Below, piece by piece: positions 9,697-17,528 of a stretch of 64,000 nucleotides of DNA. Location of the stretch: the NCBI RefSeq assembly GCF_018860425.1, contig NZ_JAHKPI010000002.1, positions 62,001-126,000 of the forward strand. Direction: 5' to 3'. The position numbers and the translations under genes were made by a program. Source of the stretch: Marinobacter sp. F3R08. GTDB lineage: Bacteria; Pseudomonadota; Gammaproteobacteria; Pseudomonadales; Oleiphilaceae. Positions within the stretch are counted from its first letter, which is position 1. Each line of letters opens with the position of its first letter. Below the pieces are notes generated by a model, which was not told the origin of the DNA, searched no databases, and saw only the letters and a program-made list of their open reading frames with translations.

Positions 9697-10704
9697 GTGA
9701 TACGTCATATTGTTAAAAAGCTTACCGTCGCACTGTCTGTATGTGCGTCCCTGTCGATAGCTTCCATTGCTCAGGCTGAGTTATGTGAAGACGCTGAAAT
9801 CATTGGAACTGCTTTAATCACGGATGTGTGCTGGGATTGTATGTTTCCGCTGAAAATAGCGGGTGTCACGTTAGTGCCAGGTGATCGTAGCAACCCCCCA
9901 GGTGGAGCTACGGCTGAAATATGTGCTTGTGACAATAACGGTATTCCGGAGCCGGGAATTGTAATGTCAATGTGGGAGCCGGCCCGGTTAGTTGAATTCC
10001 CGCGTCAGGCTGGATGTTCGCCCACATTAGGGGGTGTTCAGATAGGAGCAGATTCAAATTACATTGGAGGAAAAGACCAAGGCCCCATAGAGTCCTCTTT
10101 CTACCACTACCACTACTTCAGCTTTCCGCTTTTCATGATCATGCAGCTGTTCTCTCCGTCTTCTTGCCATGATGGCTATCTTGATCTTGACCTGATGTAC
10201 TTGAGCGAAGTTGATCCCACTTGGAATAATTCTGAATTAGCGTTTTTCCTGACCCCTGAGAGTGCAATGGTGGCGAATCCGATTGCTGGAGCGGCCTGTC
10301 CTGCTGATGCGGTGGCGGCTACTGCAGGGTGGCCACTGGATAGCCTCTACTGGTGCAGCGGATCATGGGGATCTCTCTATCCCCTATCTGGCAACAATTA
10401 CGGGTCGCATGGCGTGGTCCGGAGTACAAGCTTGCTCAAGAGTAGAATTCTCGCGTCACTGCATCGCAAAGGATTTGCGAGAAAGACAATGGGCAACGGT
10501 GCACTTTGCGAACCCTCTATTCATCCCATGCTTCCTAAATCTCAGTACAAGTTTTCCATGATGTACCCAAGGGCGGAAACAAGTCGTGCTCATGTGATGG
10601 GTGAATCTGTTGTTCGCTGGGGATTGGGGCGCACGATACCGGGTGCAGCGTCAACGCCAATCTATTTGACCTGGCGGTTGAACGATTGCTGCAACACCCT
10701 ATGA
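9697..10704 (+). CDS. traU: TraU mating-pair/pilus assembly protein
   Basis: A 335-residue exported, cysteine-rich TraU. GTG at 9697 is chosen because an AAGGAG ribosome site lies 7 bases upstream and the sequence then begins with a good signal peptide (KKLTVALSVCASLS to AQA-E); an ATG at 9655 in frame would add 14 residues and overlap the previous gene. Conserved features include LCEDAEIIGTALITDVCWDC, many paired cysteines and HHYHYFSFPL-like aromatic/His stretch. TraU supports DNA transfer competence more than pilus assembly in F. Followed by a strong terminator. Confidence 0.93.
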   Translation: MIRHIVKKLTVALSVCASLSIASIAQAELCEDAEIIGTALITDVCWDCMFPLKIAGVTLVPGDRSNPPGGATAEICACDNNGIPEPGIVMSMWEPARLVEFPRQAGCSPTLGGVQIGADSNYIGGKDQGPIESSFYHYHYFSFPLFMIMQLFSPSSCHDGYLDLDLMYLSEVDPTWNNSELAFFLTPESAMVANPIAGAACPADAVAATAGWPLDSLYWCSGSWGSLYPLSGNNYGSHGVVRSTSLLKSRILASLHRKGFARKTMGNGALCEPSIHPMLPKSQYKFSMMYPRAETSRAHVMGESVVRWGLGRTIPGAASTPIYLTWRLNDCCNTL

Positions 10705-10708
10705 ACGA

Positions 10709-10743
10709 AAAGGGTCGAACATAATGGTTCGGCCCTTTTTTTC
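10709..10743 (+). terminator. Rho-independent terminator after traU
   Basis: The stem pairs AAAGGG-CGAAC with GGTTCG-CCCTTT around a short loop and is followed by seven Ts. It starts five bases after the traU stop and would separate traU from traN transcription. Confidence 0.85.
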
Positions 10744-10816
10744 GCACCCACTTCGCCCAAAAATGCCCTAACAGAGCCATATACTCGTGCAAATCAACTA
10801 ATGGCATGAGCGTGGT

Positions 10817-13792
10817 ATGTTTGACGCACTTTCTCCTATCTCTATCGGCCAGCGCCTCTTGGCAGGATTTCTCGCATGGCTGATGTTTTTCGCCCCGGTT
10901 CTTGCGTTTGCAGCGGATGATCCACGACTCCCTCCCGCTCAAATTAGTGAGGCTCAAACCAGTTACCGTGAAGCTGCCACCGACCCCAACGCATCACCTA
11001 AAGAGCAAGGCATGAGAGCCGGTCGTTTCGGCACGCAGATCGGGAAGTCGATCGGGGCCAACGCGGTACAGCCGTCCTTCAATGCCAATGGCAACATTAA
11101 TTTAGGGACAACAACCAATGAAGAGGGGATGGTTTTTGATCGAGAGGCCGACGCTGGATCATTTTTCTCCGGAACCAGCGGGGGAGCACAAGATCCGTCA
11201 ACGGTGGCGTTTCCAGGCAGCCAACAGCCGAACATTGATGATCTAAAGAATGGCACTCACCAGAGTTTGGCTGAGGACTCTCCGGCTTTCCGGTCGGCTT
11301 TATATAATGATGCGAATCGTGACGAGCCCCAGACTGTCATGGGCGGTGCTTATAAAGTCCTGCTCAATGATGCAAATAGGGTTCAGCCTGATCTAAGAAA
11401 TGATCCGGTGTTTAGTAGAACCCGGACTACATACAATCAGGTTGAATCTCTCACCGATGAGTTTTCGGACTGCTCCATATCACGTCAAATTCAGGAAACC
11501 TCTGATCGCGTTCGAATCCCCGAGTACAAATCCTGTCGCCGGATTCAAGACAATTCGGAGGAATGCACGATCGAGCACGATTACACCACGACAGGGGTGA
11601 TTGAGCTTGCCAGCGGCACCAACGCGAACCTTTCACATTATACGAGTGGAGCTGGTAACTACTTCCTTGGCTGGATCGGGAGGGTAGGCGATAACTACTG
11701 GGATGGAGACTGCTCCATCTTTGAGCAGCAGACTCAGTACCGCGTGCTAAATCCAGATGCGATCGAGAAGGTAACAATCGTTTACGCAAAGTGGGATGAC
11801 TACATGCAAATCCGCGTAGGGGCACCTGGCAGTGAGCGGAGCGTATGGAGTGGCCCGGATGGAAACTTCCCCCCGGAAACAGGCGGGGAGTGTGAGCTGG
11901 GAGTGAACTGGTCTGAAAACCTGGATGTGGATATTACTCAGCAGTTCAAGAATACAGCGCCTGGCGGACTCATAAACTTCAAAATACGGGTATCAGTAAC
12001 GGGTGCGGGTGAAGGCTACGCCAGACTTAAAATTGACTATGACACCTCGAAAACCATTGAAGATAACGGCTGGGTGCCATCTTCAGATACTTGTCTGGAC
12101 TCAGCGAACTCAACGCTGGATGACTATATTTCGGGCGGTCTTGAATGTCTCGACGGACCTCCAGTTGATAGCAATGGATGCTTCCAGAATGATTATGGTG
12201 TCCTGATATGCCCGGATGATTTTGAGGATGTACCAGTAGAATTTAATCCGAGTTGCCGAGAGGTAAGCGTTGCTGCTCAATACACGTTCTATACGGGCGA
12301 ACATTGCTACGTTGATCGCGGTGGCAATGAGATTTGCACGGAGGTTCCACAGTCAGCCGAGACCGGAGAGATAACAGATTGTCGTGAATTTGAAGACAAT
12401 AACCAATGCTCATACGTAGGAACCGAGTGTGTTGATGGCACGGAAGGTGAGGTTAGCGGTACTTGCTATATCCAATCGGAAACCTGGGATTGTGGCGAAT
12501 GGGTCGATGTTGATGACTATGACTCAACTCAGAACGTTCAGTGTGACGGTGAATTTCTTTGCCAGGGTGATAGCTGTTCTGATGTCGAGAACACGGAGAG
12601 TGAATCATTCAACAAGGCCGCAGCCATGTTACAGGCCGCGAATTTCATGGCAATGGACGGCGAATGTACAGAACTAGATATCAACGAGAACAGAACCTGT
12701 ACGGTTTTCGGTGGCGATGCCTCTGAATGCAAAATGGTTGGCTTGCCGGAATTAGGTATTGAGCCTGTGAATTGTTGCGATCAGCCTGTTGATGTTGGGC
12801 CCGGTCAATACATCGGTTTGATGTCGAAAATGGGTGCGATGGATTCGGCATTCACGATGATAGACCCAAGCATGCCATTCAGCGGTGCTCGGGGTGCTTA
12901 TCAGGCCCTCCGCGATCCATTGACGAGCACGTTCACAGAAGTAACCCAGCCATTTACCAAGGCTGTTGAGAGTGTTACAGGGCCCATTAAGGATGCTGTT
13001 GTCGACAATATTACTGAGCCGCTGAGTACATTCCTGGATGAGTTAAAGCAAAAACTTGCAGACCAGCTCCAGCAATTCTTTACAGAACAAGGGCTGCAGG
13101 GAGCCGGGAATACGGCTGGAGGTGCAGCGGGCTCAGGAATCACCGAATCTTCCGCTCAGCAAGGTGCAAACATGTTGGGGGCAGCCGGTAATGTTTTAGG
13201 CACGATCATGGGTGCATATACTGCAGTAATGGCGGCTTATTTAGCGCTGCAGATCATCTACGAATGTACCGAAGATGAGATCGAGCTGGCGGTGAAACGT
13301 GAACTGAAATCATGCTCAAAAGTCGGCAGCTATTGCGCACAGGAGGTTTGCGTTGCGCCCACCGGCTTTGGATGTGCGGCATGGGCTTGTGCAGAAACGC
13401 GTGATTCGTATTGCTGTTACAACTCTCCTTTGTCGCGCATCGTGATGGAGCAAGCAGGCCCTCAACTAGGGAGACCTGGTAGTAAAGGGATGGGTGAGGC
13501 GAGAAACCCATATTGTGCCGGCATCCCGCTTGACGATCTTGCCGAATTGGACTGGGATCGGATAGACCTCACTGAATGGACAGGACTGCTAGCATTGGAG
13601 GGAGCTTTAAAGACCGGGCCTGAGGATCTTACCTTTGATGCTTTGACCGGTTCTGGAAGTGCCTTTGCGATGCCTGAAATGCTGGGTGACCGAGATGATT
13701 CTGTTCAGCGGACCATAGATCGTGTGTCCACTGGATCTCCTGACGATACACGGGTACATCAGAGGCAGAACTTCAGTTTCGATCCAGATTGA
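10817..13792 (+). CDS. traN: TraN-type mating-pair stabilisation protein
   Basis: A 991-residue cysteine-rich outer-membrane adhesin that stabilises donor-recipient contacts. A signal peptide (about residues 14-33, ending AFA-A) leads a long extracellular part. It holds dozens of Cys in pairs (for example CSISRQIQ, CIEHD-like and CRREFEDNNQC-like stretches) and a C-terminal TraN core (CCDQPVDVGPGQYIG near residue 655, then the Cys cluster CSKVGSYCAQEVC). F TraN is about 600 residues; the longer form resembles those of SXT and IncA/C elements. It probably depends on the DsbC and DsbA proteins of the element for folding. Confidence 0.9.
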   Translation: MFDALSPISIGQRLLAGFLAWLMFFAPVLAFAADDPRLPPAQISEAQTSYREAATDPNASPKEQGMRAGRFGTQIGKSIGANAVQPSFNANGNINLGTTTNEEGMVFDREADAGSFFSGTSGGAQDPSTVAFPGSQQPNIDDLKNGTHQSLAEDSPAFRSALYNDANRDEPQTVMGGAYKVLLNDANRVQPDLRNDPVFSRTRTTYNQVESLTDEFSDCSISRQIQETSDRVRIPEYKSCRRIQDNSEECTIEHDYTTTGVIELASGTNANLSHYTSGAGNYFLGWIGRVGDNYWDGDCSIFEQQTQYRVLNPDAIEKVTIVYAKWDDYMQIRVGAPGSERSVWSGPDGNFPPETGGECELGVNWSENLDVDITQQFKNTAPGGLINFKIRVSVTGAGEGYARLKIDYDTSKTIEDNGWVPSSDTCLDSANSTLDDYISGGLECLDGPPVDSNGCFQNDYGVLICPDDFEDVPVEFNPSCREVSVAAQYTFYTGEHCYVDRGGNEICTEVPQSAETGEITDCREFEDNNQCSYVGTECVDGTEGEVSGTCYIQSETWDCGEWVDVDDYDSTQNVQCDGEFLCQGDSCSDVENTESESFNKAAAMLQAANFMAMDGECTELDINENRTCTVFGGDASECKMVGLPELGIEPVNCCDQPVDVGPGQYIGLMSKMGAMDSAFTMIDPSMPFSGARGAYQALRDPLTSTFTEVTQPFTKAVESVTGPIKDAVVDNITEPLSTFLDELKQKLADQLQQFFTEQGLQGAGNTAGGAAGSGITESSAQQGANMLGAAGNVLGTIMGAYTAVMAAYLALQIIYECTEDEIELAVKRELKSCSKVGSYCAQEVCVAPTGFGCAAWACAETRDSYCCYNSPLSRIVMEQAGPQLGRPGSKGMGEARNPYCAGIPLDDLAELDWDRIDLTEWTGLLALEGALKTGPEDLTFDALTGSGSAFAMPEMLGDRDDSVQRTIDRVSTGSPDDTRVHQRQNFSFDPD

Positions 13793-13797
13793 TGGAC

Positions 13798-13832
13798 AAA
13801 AAAAGCGCCGTGAAAAACGGCGCTCTTGGTTA
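13798..13832. terminator. Bidirectional terminator between traN and the DUF1845-like gene
   Basis: The inverted repeat AGCGCCG/CGGCGCT (13804-13810 and 13818-13824) is preceded by seven As and followed by a T-rich stretch. It sits between the convergent traN and minus-strand gene and can work for both. Confidence 0.8.
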
Positions 13833-13845
13833 CTCTTTCGTTGAA

Positions 13846-14508
13846 TCAGGCAGCTTTCTTTTTAAGCTTCTTTTCCTTTTCTTCTGTCTCGCTGGCCTTT
13901 TTTAGTTCAGGGTCCATATCCACATCGGCGACTTCCTCGCCAGCGACTTTCTCAACAAGTTCCTTTTGTCCTGAGTTATAGGCCTCTTTGCGAACCTTAC
14001 GGCTCAAACCAATAATGCGCCCGGCCACGTTGATCATTCTTCGGCTCCACTCAAAGCGGGCGTTGGATGCCTGGCGGTTATCCAGAATTGAATGCAGCCA
14101 AAGAGAGTCGATCATAGACACCAGGTCATCCATTCGGCCTACCAGACCAATGAACTGGGCTAAGTGCGGAGTGTTGATTTCCAACTCGTATTTCACCTGG
14201 TTTGTATAATCTGGGCTAATACTGACACCGTGCTGCTCAGCCAGCTGCTTCATCTGATCAATTTTCGCGTCGATGTCTTTGCTGGCCGTTTCGAAATGCT
14301 CATTGATGATATCTTCAGCGTTGTCGACGTGCTCGCGTTCTCCAACTGCACGAAGAATGACAGATATCTGGAAGAGAGATTCTGCAAGCTTTTCAAAGCT
14401 GCGAGACATGACTTTCTGAGCGGACAGGGAAGAGAGAGAAAGCTCCTGTTTGATGACTGGAGCACTTTTTGCCTTGCGGTCGCCGTCGACCTGTTTCATG
14501 AGTGCCAT
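13846..14508 (-). CDS. DUF1845/AcaB-like conserved mobile-element protein
   Basis: A 220-residue soluble protein on the minus strand. The start at 14508 is chosen because a GGAGG ribosome site lies directly before it; the open frame continues upstream without such a site. The central part (RMDDLVSMIDSLWLHSIL, then RRMINVAGRIIGL) resembles my memory of the DUF1845 family common in integrative conjugative elements, one member of which (AcaB) is reported as a regulator in IncC plasmids. The C-terminus is a Lys/Glu-rich tail ending KKLKKKAA. Role by sequence alone unknown. Confidence 0.7.
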   Translation of the reverse strand: MALMKQVDGDRKAKSAPVIKQELSLSSLSAQKVMSRSFEKLAESLFQISVILRAVGEREHVDNAEDIINEHFETASKDIDAKIDQMKQLAEQHGVSISPDYTNQVKYELEINTPHLAQFIGLVGRMDDLVSMIDSLWLHSILDNRQASNARFEWSRRMINVAGRIIGLSRKVRKEAYNSGQKELVEKVAGEEVADVDMDPELKKASETEEKEKKLKKKAA

Positions 14509-14622
14509 AATTTCCTCCGGTGTTTTGTGGCAAATGCACACGATCACTCTACCGAGGGCTAGGCGACACAATGCCGTAGTAGCTGCTAAAAAATGCACAC
14601 CACTTGGTTATTTTGTGGCGTG

Positions 14623-14659
14623 ATAATAAAGTCGGTAACAACATAATAAAGTTGGTAAC
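14623..14659 (+). repeat. Two direct repeats of 17 bases, a partial third at 54.7 kb
   Basis: ATAATAAAGTYGGTAAC occurs at 14623-14639 and 14643-14659, a 20-base period. A 15-base core AATAAAGTTGGTAAC recurs at 54713-54727. They lie in the divergent promoter region between the DUF1845-like gene and the recombinase-like gene, suggesting binding sites of a regulator. Confidence 0.55.
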
Positions 14660-14855
14660 TCATCCTGCTGGGCGTATGCGTACTGCTACTGAATATTCCC
14701 ATGAATTGGGTGCCAGCCTGCTCAGCGGGTTCGATTTCTTGGGAAGCACTCGGCTCCAAATGTCACAAAACAGCCTATAACCTGCATTGCACAAATGAGG
14801 TGTGCGTGCTATTGTTTGTCACATATGCGGTTATAACCTGATTTGAGCAACATAG
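14660..14855. promoter_or_regulatory. Non-coding divergent control region
   Basis: No gene seen. It holds two copies of TATAACCTG (14776-14784 and 14832-14840) and an inverted repeat TGCACA/TGTGC at about 14788-14804, just before the recombinase-like gene. These may be operators; nothing identifies the regulator. Confidence 0.4.
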
Positions 14856-15521
14856 ATGCCCATTGAGAAACTGTTTAACGAGAGCGATGTGCAACGCCTC
14901 ATCGACATGAATTCAGCACCACCATTCGGCAAGCGCAACGCCGCGTTGATCATGGGGGCGCTTTACTGGGGGCTTACGCCTTCCGAGGCCAGTTTGCTCC
15001 GTCTTGAGGATGTGATGGACCAGTCCGGTGACTTCTTCCGGATCTGGACCCTGCCGGACAGCACAGCCTATAACGGCGAGGCTCGGGAGCTTCACACTGA
15101 AGACCACGTTCTGCCCTTTTTCGAGGCCTACATGGACTGGAGGCTGGGGGAGGAACTTTGCTTGAGCAATCAGGCCTGGTACCGAGGGTCAGACCCGAAA
15201 AGCGCCTTCTTTCTGAATGATCGTGGTGAGCCTTACAAGCTCTCTCCACGCAAGAAAGGATCGACGGACTACCAGCCCAGGGCAATGTCAGCCAAGCTAA
15301 AGTCTTTCATTGAGAAGGCGGGCATCGAGGGCGCTACGGTAGCGACTTTCCGTGATTCATGGGTGAAGGCTATGTATGAAGCGGGCTGCCACCACAAGGA
15401 TCTGATGCGAGTCTCAGGAATCAAACAGAAAGAGACGATCGACCGGAAGACACGCCCGGCGATCCAAGATCTGGAAAAGGTGTTCAGAGACATTTATCGC
15501 CGCGTAAAAGTGGCAGAATAG
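14856..15521 (+). CDS. Degenerate tyrosine-recombinase-like protein
   Basis: A 221-residue protein with the outline of a tyrosine recombinase catalytic domain: GLTPSEASLLRLEDV corresponds to the box I helix and ATFRDSWVKAMYEAG to the HxxR box. However the box I Arg is replaced (T-P-S-E), the His of HxxR is absent, and no C-terminal Tyr in the right context is seen. It lacks the N-terminal arm-binding domain of full integrases (usually 300-420 residues). It is probably not a working recombinase and may be a DNA-binding derivative. Confidence 0.6.
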   Translation: MPIEKLFNESDVQRLIDMNSAPPFGKRNAALIMGALYWGLTPSEASLLRLEDVMDQSGDFFRIWTLPDSTAYNGEARELHTEDHVLPFFEAYMDWRLGEELCLSNQAWYRGSDPKSAFFLNDRGEPYKLSPRKKGSTDYQPRAMSAKLKSFIEKAGIEGATVATFRDSWVKAMYEAGCHHKDLMRVSGIKQKETIDRKTRPAIQDLEKVFRDIYRRVKVAE

Positions 15522-15539
15522 GAAACCGGGAGGCTTGTC

Positions 15540-16034
15540 TTGAGTAACAAAAATGCTAAAGCGTTCAGTGCAAGACTGGAGAAGCGAGAGAGAATTTGGG
15601 CAACCTGCATGACTGTCTCAGCGGCGTCCATTATTGCAGCAACCTGTTACGCCGCATACTCCTATGGCGTTTTCAGTAGTCAGGACATGTCGTTCGGCAG
15701 CTTTGCTAATAAAGCAATCGCAACACTCCTTTTCGGCATCTTGATCGCTGTCGTCGCTCTAAAGCCTGCCGGTTACTTGGCAGAAAGGACATGGCTGAAA
15801 AGCTACTTCATCGAAGATTGCGGAGATGTGCTGAAGCTCCATGGTGCCGTTCGACTCGTTGGCATGAGCGCTGCCTATAGTGAGCTTCTATCTGTTCGCC
15901 CTGGGTATAAGATTGCCGAGAATGCTTGGGAAAAGTTTGAGTGTACTCTGGCCGCAGTTCCGGCGACACAAGCAGATAGAAACGCCAAATCTGAACTGGA
16001 AAGCATGGGCTTCCAGATTAATTCAATCGCGTAG
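15540..16034 (+). CDS. Membrane protein of unknown function
   Basis: 164 residues, TTG start with GGGAGG 6 bases upstream. Two membrane segments (about residues 24-48 and 58-82), then a soluble C-terminal domain of about 80 residues. It follows the recombinase-like gene by 18 bases. No family recognised. Confidence 0.6.
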   Translation: MSNKNAKAFSARLEKRERIWATCMTVSAASIIAATCYAAYSYGVFSSQDMSFGSFANKAIATLLFGILIAVVALKPAGYLAERTWLKSYFIEDCGDVLKLHGAVRLVGMSAAYSELLSVRPGYKIAENAWEKFECTLAAVPATQADRNAKSELESMGFQINSIA

Positions 16035-16050
16035 CGATATTGGAAACCGC

Positions 16051-16284
16051 ATGGCTAAGCAAAAAGAATGCACAATCTTTTACGGGCTTTGGCAGGCCGG
16101 TCGCCTGGGAACTTATGGCTGCCTTTTGGCTCTCGTGGTGTCGTTTTTTACACCGGCTATATCAAGCAATTTTGCCCTCGGCGGGGCCGCGTTATTCACA
16201 GCTCTTTTCGGGGCAGTAGTGTGGTACGGAACGAAACAAGGACTGCTTGTTGATAGATTCGCACCATCAAAAGATAACGATTGA
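16051..16284 (+). CDS. Small membrane protein
   Basis: 77 residues beginning MAKQKECTIF with two membrane segments (about residues 16-35 and 40-60). An in-frame longer version exists but the ATG at 16051 follows the previous stop by 16 bases and has GGAAA upstream. Unknown function. Confidence 0.55.
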   Translation: MAKQKECTIFYGLWQAGRLGTYGCLLALVVSFFTPAISSNFALGGAALFTALFGAVVWYGTKQGLLVDRFAPSKDND

Positions 16285-16340
16285 TTCGAAGATTTAACAT
16301 TGGAATACGTAATGAAGCTGAACACATGAAGGAGATGTCT

Positions 16341-16598
16341 ATGGATGATGCCGAGCTTGAGGTCGATTTGTTTGAACATCCAGAGCAACAGCCCGATGAG
16401 TTGCGACGTATTACAGATAAATACAGCGAAAAGCTGGCAACCGGTGACGGCGACCCCTACCACCTCTGCCGTGATTTCCTATCAGAGGTAGAAGAGCTTG
16501 GATTTACCTTTGACTATGACCTTGCCGGCGAACCATACGAACTTCGACCAGCAGGAGATGATGATATCGAGTGCCGGCCGCCTGGTCCGTCGCTGTAA
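16341..16598 (+). CDS. Small acidic protein, paralogue of the protein at 38721
   Basis: 85 residues, ATG chosen for the AAGGAG site 6 bases before it. The segment DLFEHPEQQPDELRRI, then CRDFLSEVEELGFTFDYDLAG, aligns along its length with DLFECPELLPDEMKSL and CREFLAAANEHGYTFDWGLDG in the gene at 38721. The family is not recognised. Two copies 22 kb apart in different operons suggest a modular accessory role. Confidence 0.65.
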   Translation: MDDAELEVDLFEHPEQQPDELRRITDKYSEKLATGDGDPYHLCRDFLSEVEELGFTFDYDLAGEPYELRPAGDDDIECRPPGPSL

Positions 16599-16610
16599 TA
16601 GGAATTCGGT

Positions 16611-17135
16611 ATGAGTAGAGAAGAAACGTTCATCATTGCAACGCTACTTTCAGTAACTGGAATAGCTGCTGAGCTCTATGGTGCAGACGTACAAGAGTGG
16701 GTTTTCCCCGTATCCTCACTGGTTCTAGTGGTAGTCATATCGTTGGAAATTCTTCCGGTTTTGGTTAGATCGCGGTTGTGCCGAGGAAAAAATACAGAAG
16801 CATTAATTGCTGCTGCGGGCTCTGATAACAATGCACCTCTTGCTAAAGACGCGAAAGATTTCTTCGTCGCCGTTAAAGCACTCGCAGTTCTGATAGCAGT
16901 ATGTCCCTTTCTCAGTTACACGGCATATTTCATCGGCAGTAAGTATGCAGGGCTCCTTAATTATTTACTCAACACTAATATGTGGCCGGGGTTAGATGGG
17001 CTGGTCCTACTTGGCGCATTCTGGGCGTTAGTTTCTACTCTCTTAGTGGGTGCTGCATTCACCGGGTGCGGTGCTTTGGTTGGGCTATTCCGCCTTCGAA
17101 CAATTGCTCATGCCAGCCAATCAAGGAACGGATAA
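16611..17135 (+). CDS. Four-segment membrane protein of unknown function
   Basis: 174 residues with hydrophobic segments at about 6-24, 31-51, 89-110 and 129-152. It is 12 bases downstream of the small acidic gene, in the same likely operon. No motif recognised. Confidence 0.55.
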   Translation: MSREETFIIATLLSVTGIAAELYGADVQEWVFPVSSLVLVVVISLEILPVLVRSRLCRGKNTEALIAAAGSDNNAPLAKDAKDFFVAVKALAVLIAVCPFLSYTAYFIGSKYAGLLNYLLNTNMWPGLDGLVLLGAFWALVSTLLVGAAFTGCGALVGLFRLRTIAHASQSRNG

Positions 17136-17385
17136 CCGATTTATGTCTACAAACCATAATATTCCACTGCTCAGGTTCGTCGTCTTCAGGTTGATCAGGC
17201 ACTCTCGAAGATTCGATTTCGGCAAAAACCCTTAGATGATCAAAAAAACCGCACCCTCTTTACGATAATGCTCGCCAATCCCCACTAAAGTAGACATCGA
17301 TCGAGGTGGGAAAGCTCGCCTCGAAACCGATTACCTTCCAGTGATGCTCTCCGGGTTCAGTTAATGAGAGCGCCACCCTTCCGAT
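17136..17385. other. Intergenic stretch before the nrdJ leader
   Basis: No convincing gene. A 60-codon minus-strand frame (17260-17442) runs into the conserved leader and is not called. No clear terminator is seen here. Confidence 0.4.
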
Positions 17386-17447
17386 TTCTGTGCCGATGGC
17401 ACGAAACGGGCAGCTGACCCGGCCACTCAGGCAATACAGCACTTCAA
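17386..17447 (+). promoter_or_regulatory. Family B leader RNA, copy 1, upstream of nrdJ
   Basis: P1 is GTGCC/GGCAC (17390-17394, 17398-17402), then GAAA, then P2 CGGG/CCCG (17407-17410, 17418-17421) with loop CAGCTGA. CAGC at 17437-17440 can pair with GCTG of the loop, forming a pseudoknot. It may match the described nrdJ RNA motif; not checked. Confidence 0.7.
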
Positions 17448-17450
17448 TCG

Positions 17451-17528
17451 AACCCTAAACGGGCCAACAGATATATCCCGTTTGGGGGTGTGTCTTAGGC
17501 CCTCTTTGTAATCTAAGGAGCTAAGGCA
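17451..17528 (+). promoter_or_regulatory. Family A leader, copy 1, before nrdJ
   Basis: The long hairpin pairs CCCTAAACGGG (17453-17463) with CCCGTTTGGGG (17477-17487). A second hairpin CTTAG/CTAAG (17494-17498, 17513-17517) ends in the AAGGAG ribosome site 11 bases before the start codon. Confidence 0.75.

Noticed and set aside
17260..17442. Minus-strand 60-codon ORF
   Set aside because: It runs through the conserved family B leader and has no ribosome site.
17386..17447. Cobalamin riboswitch upstream of nrdJ
   Set aside because: The B12-box and the large multi-stem core of cobalamin riboswitches are absent; the element is too short and recurs before unrelated genes.
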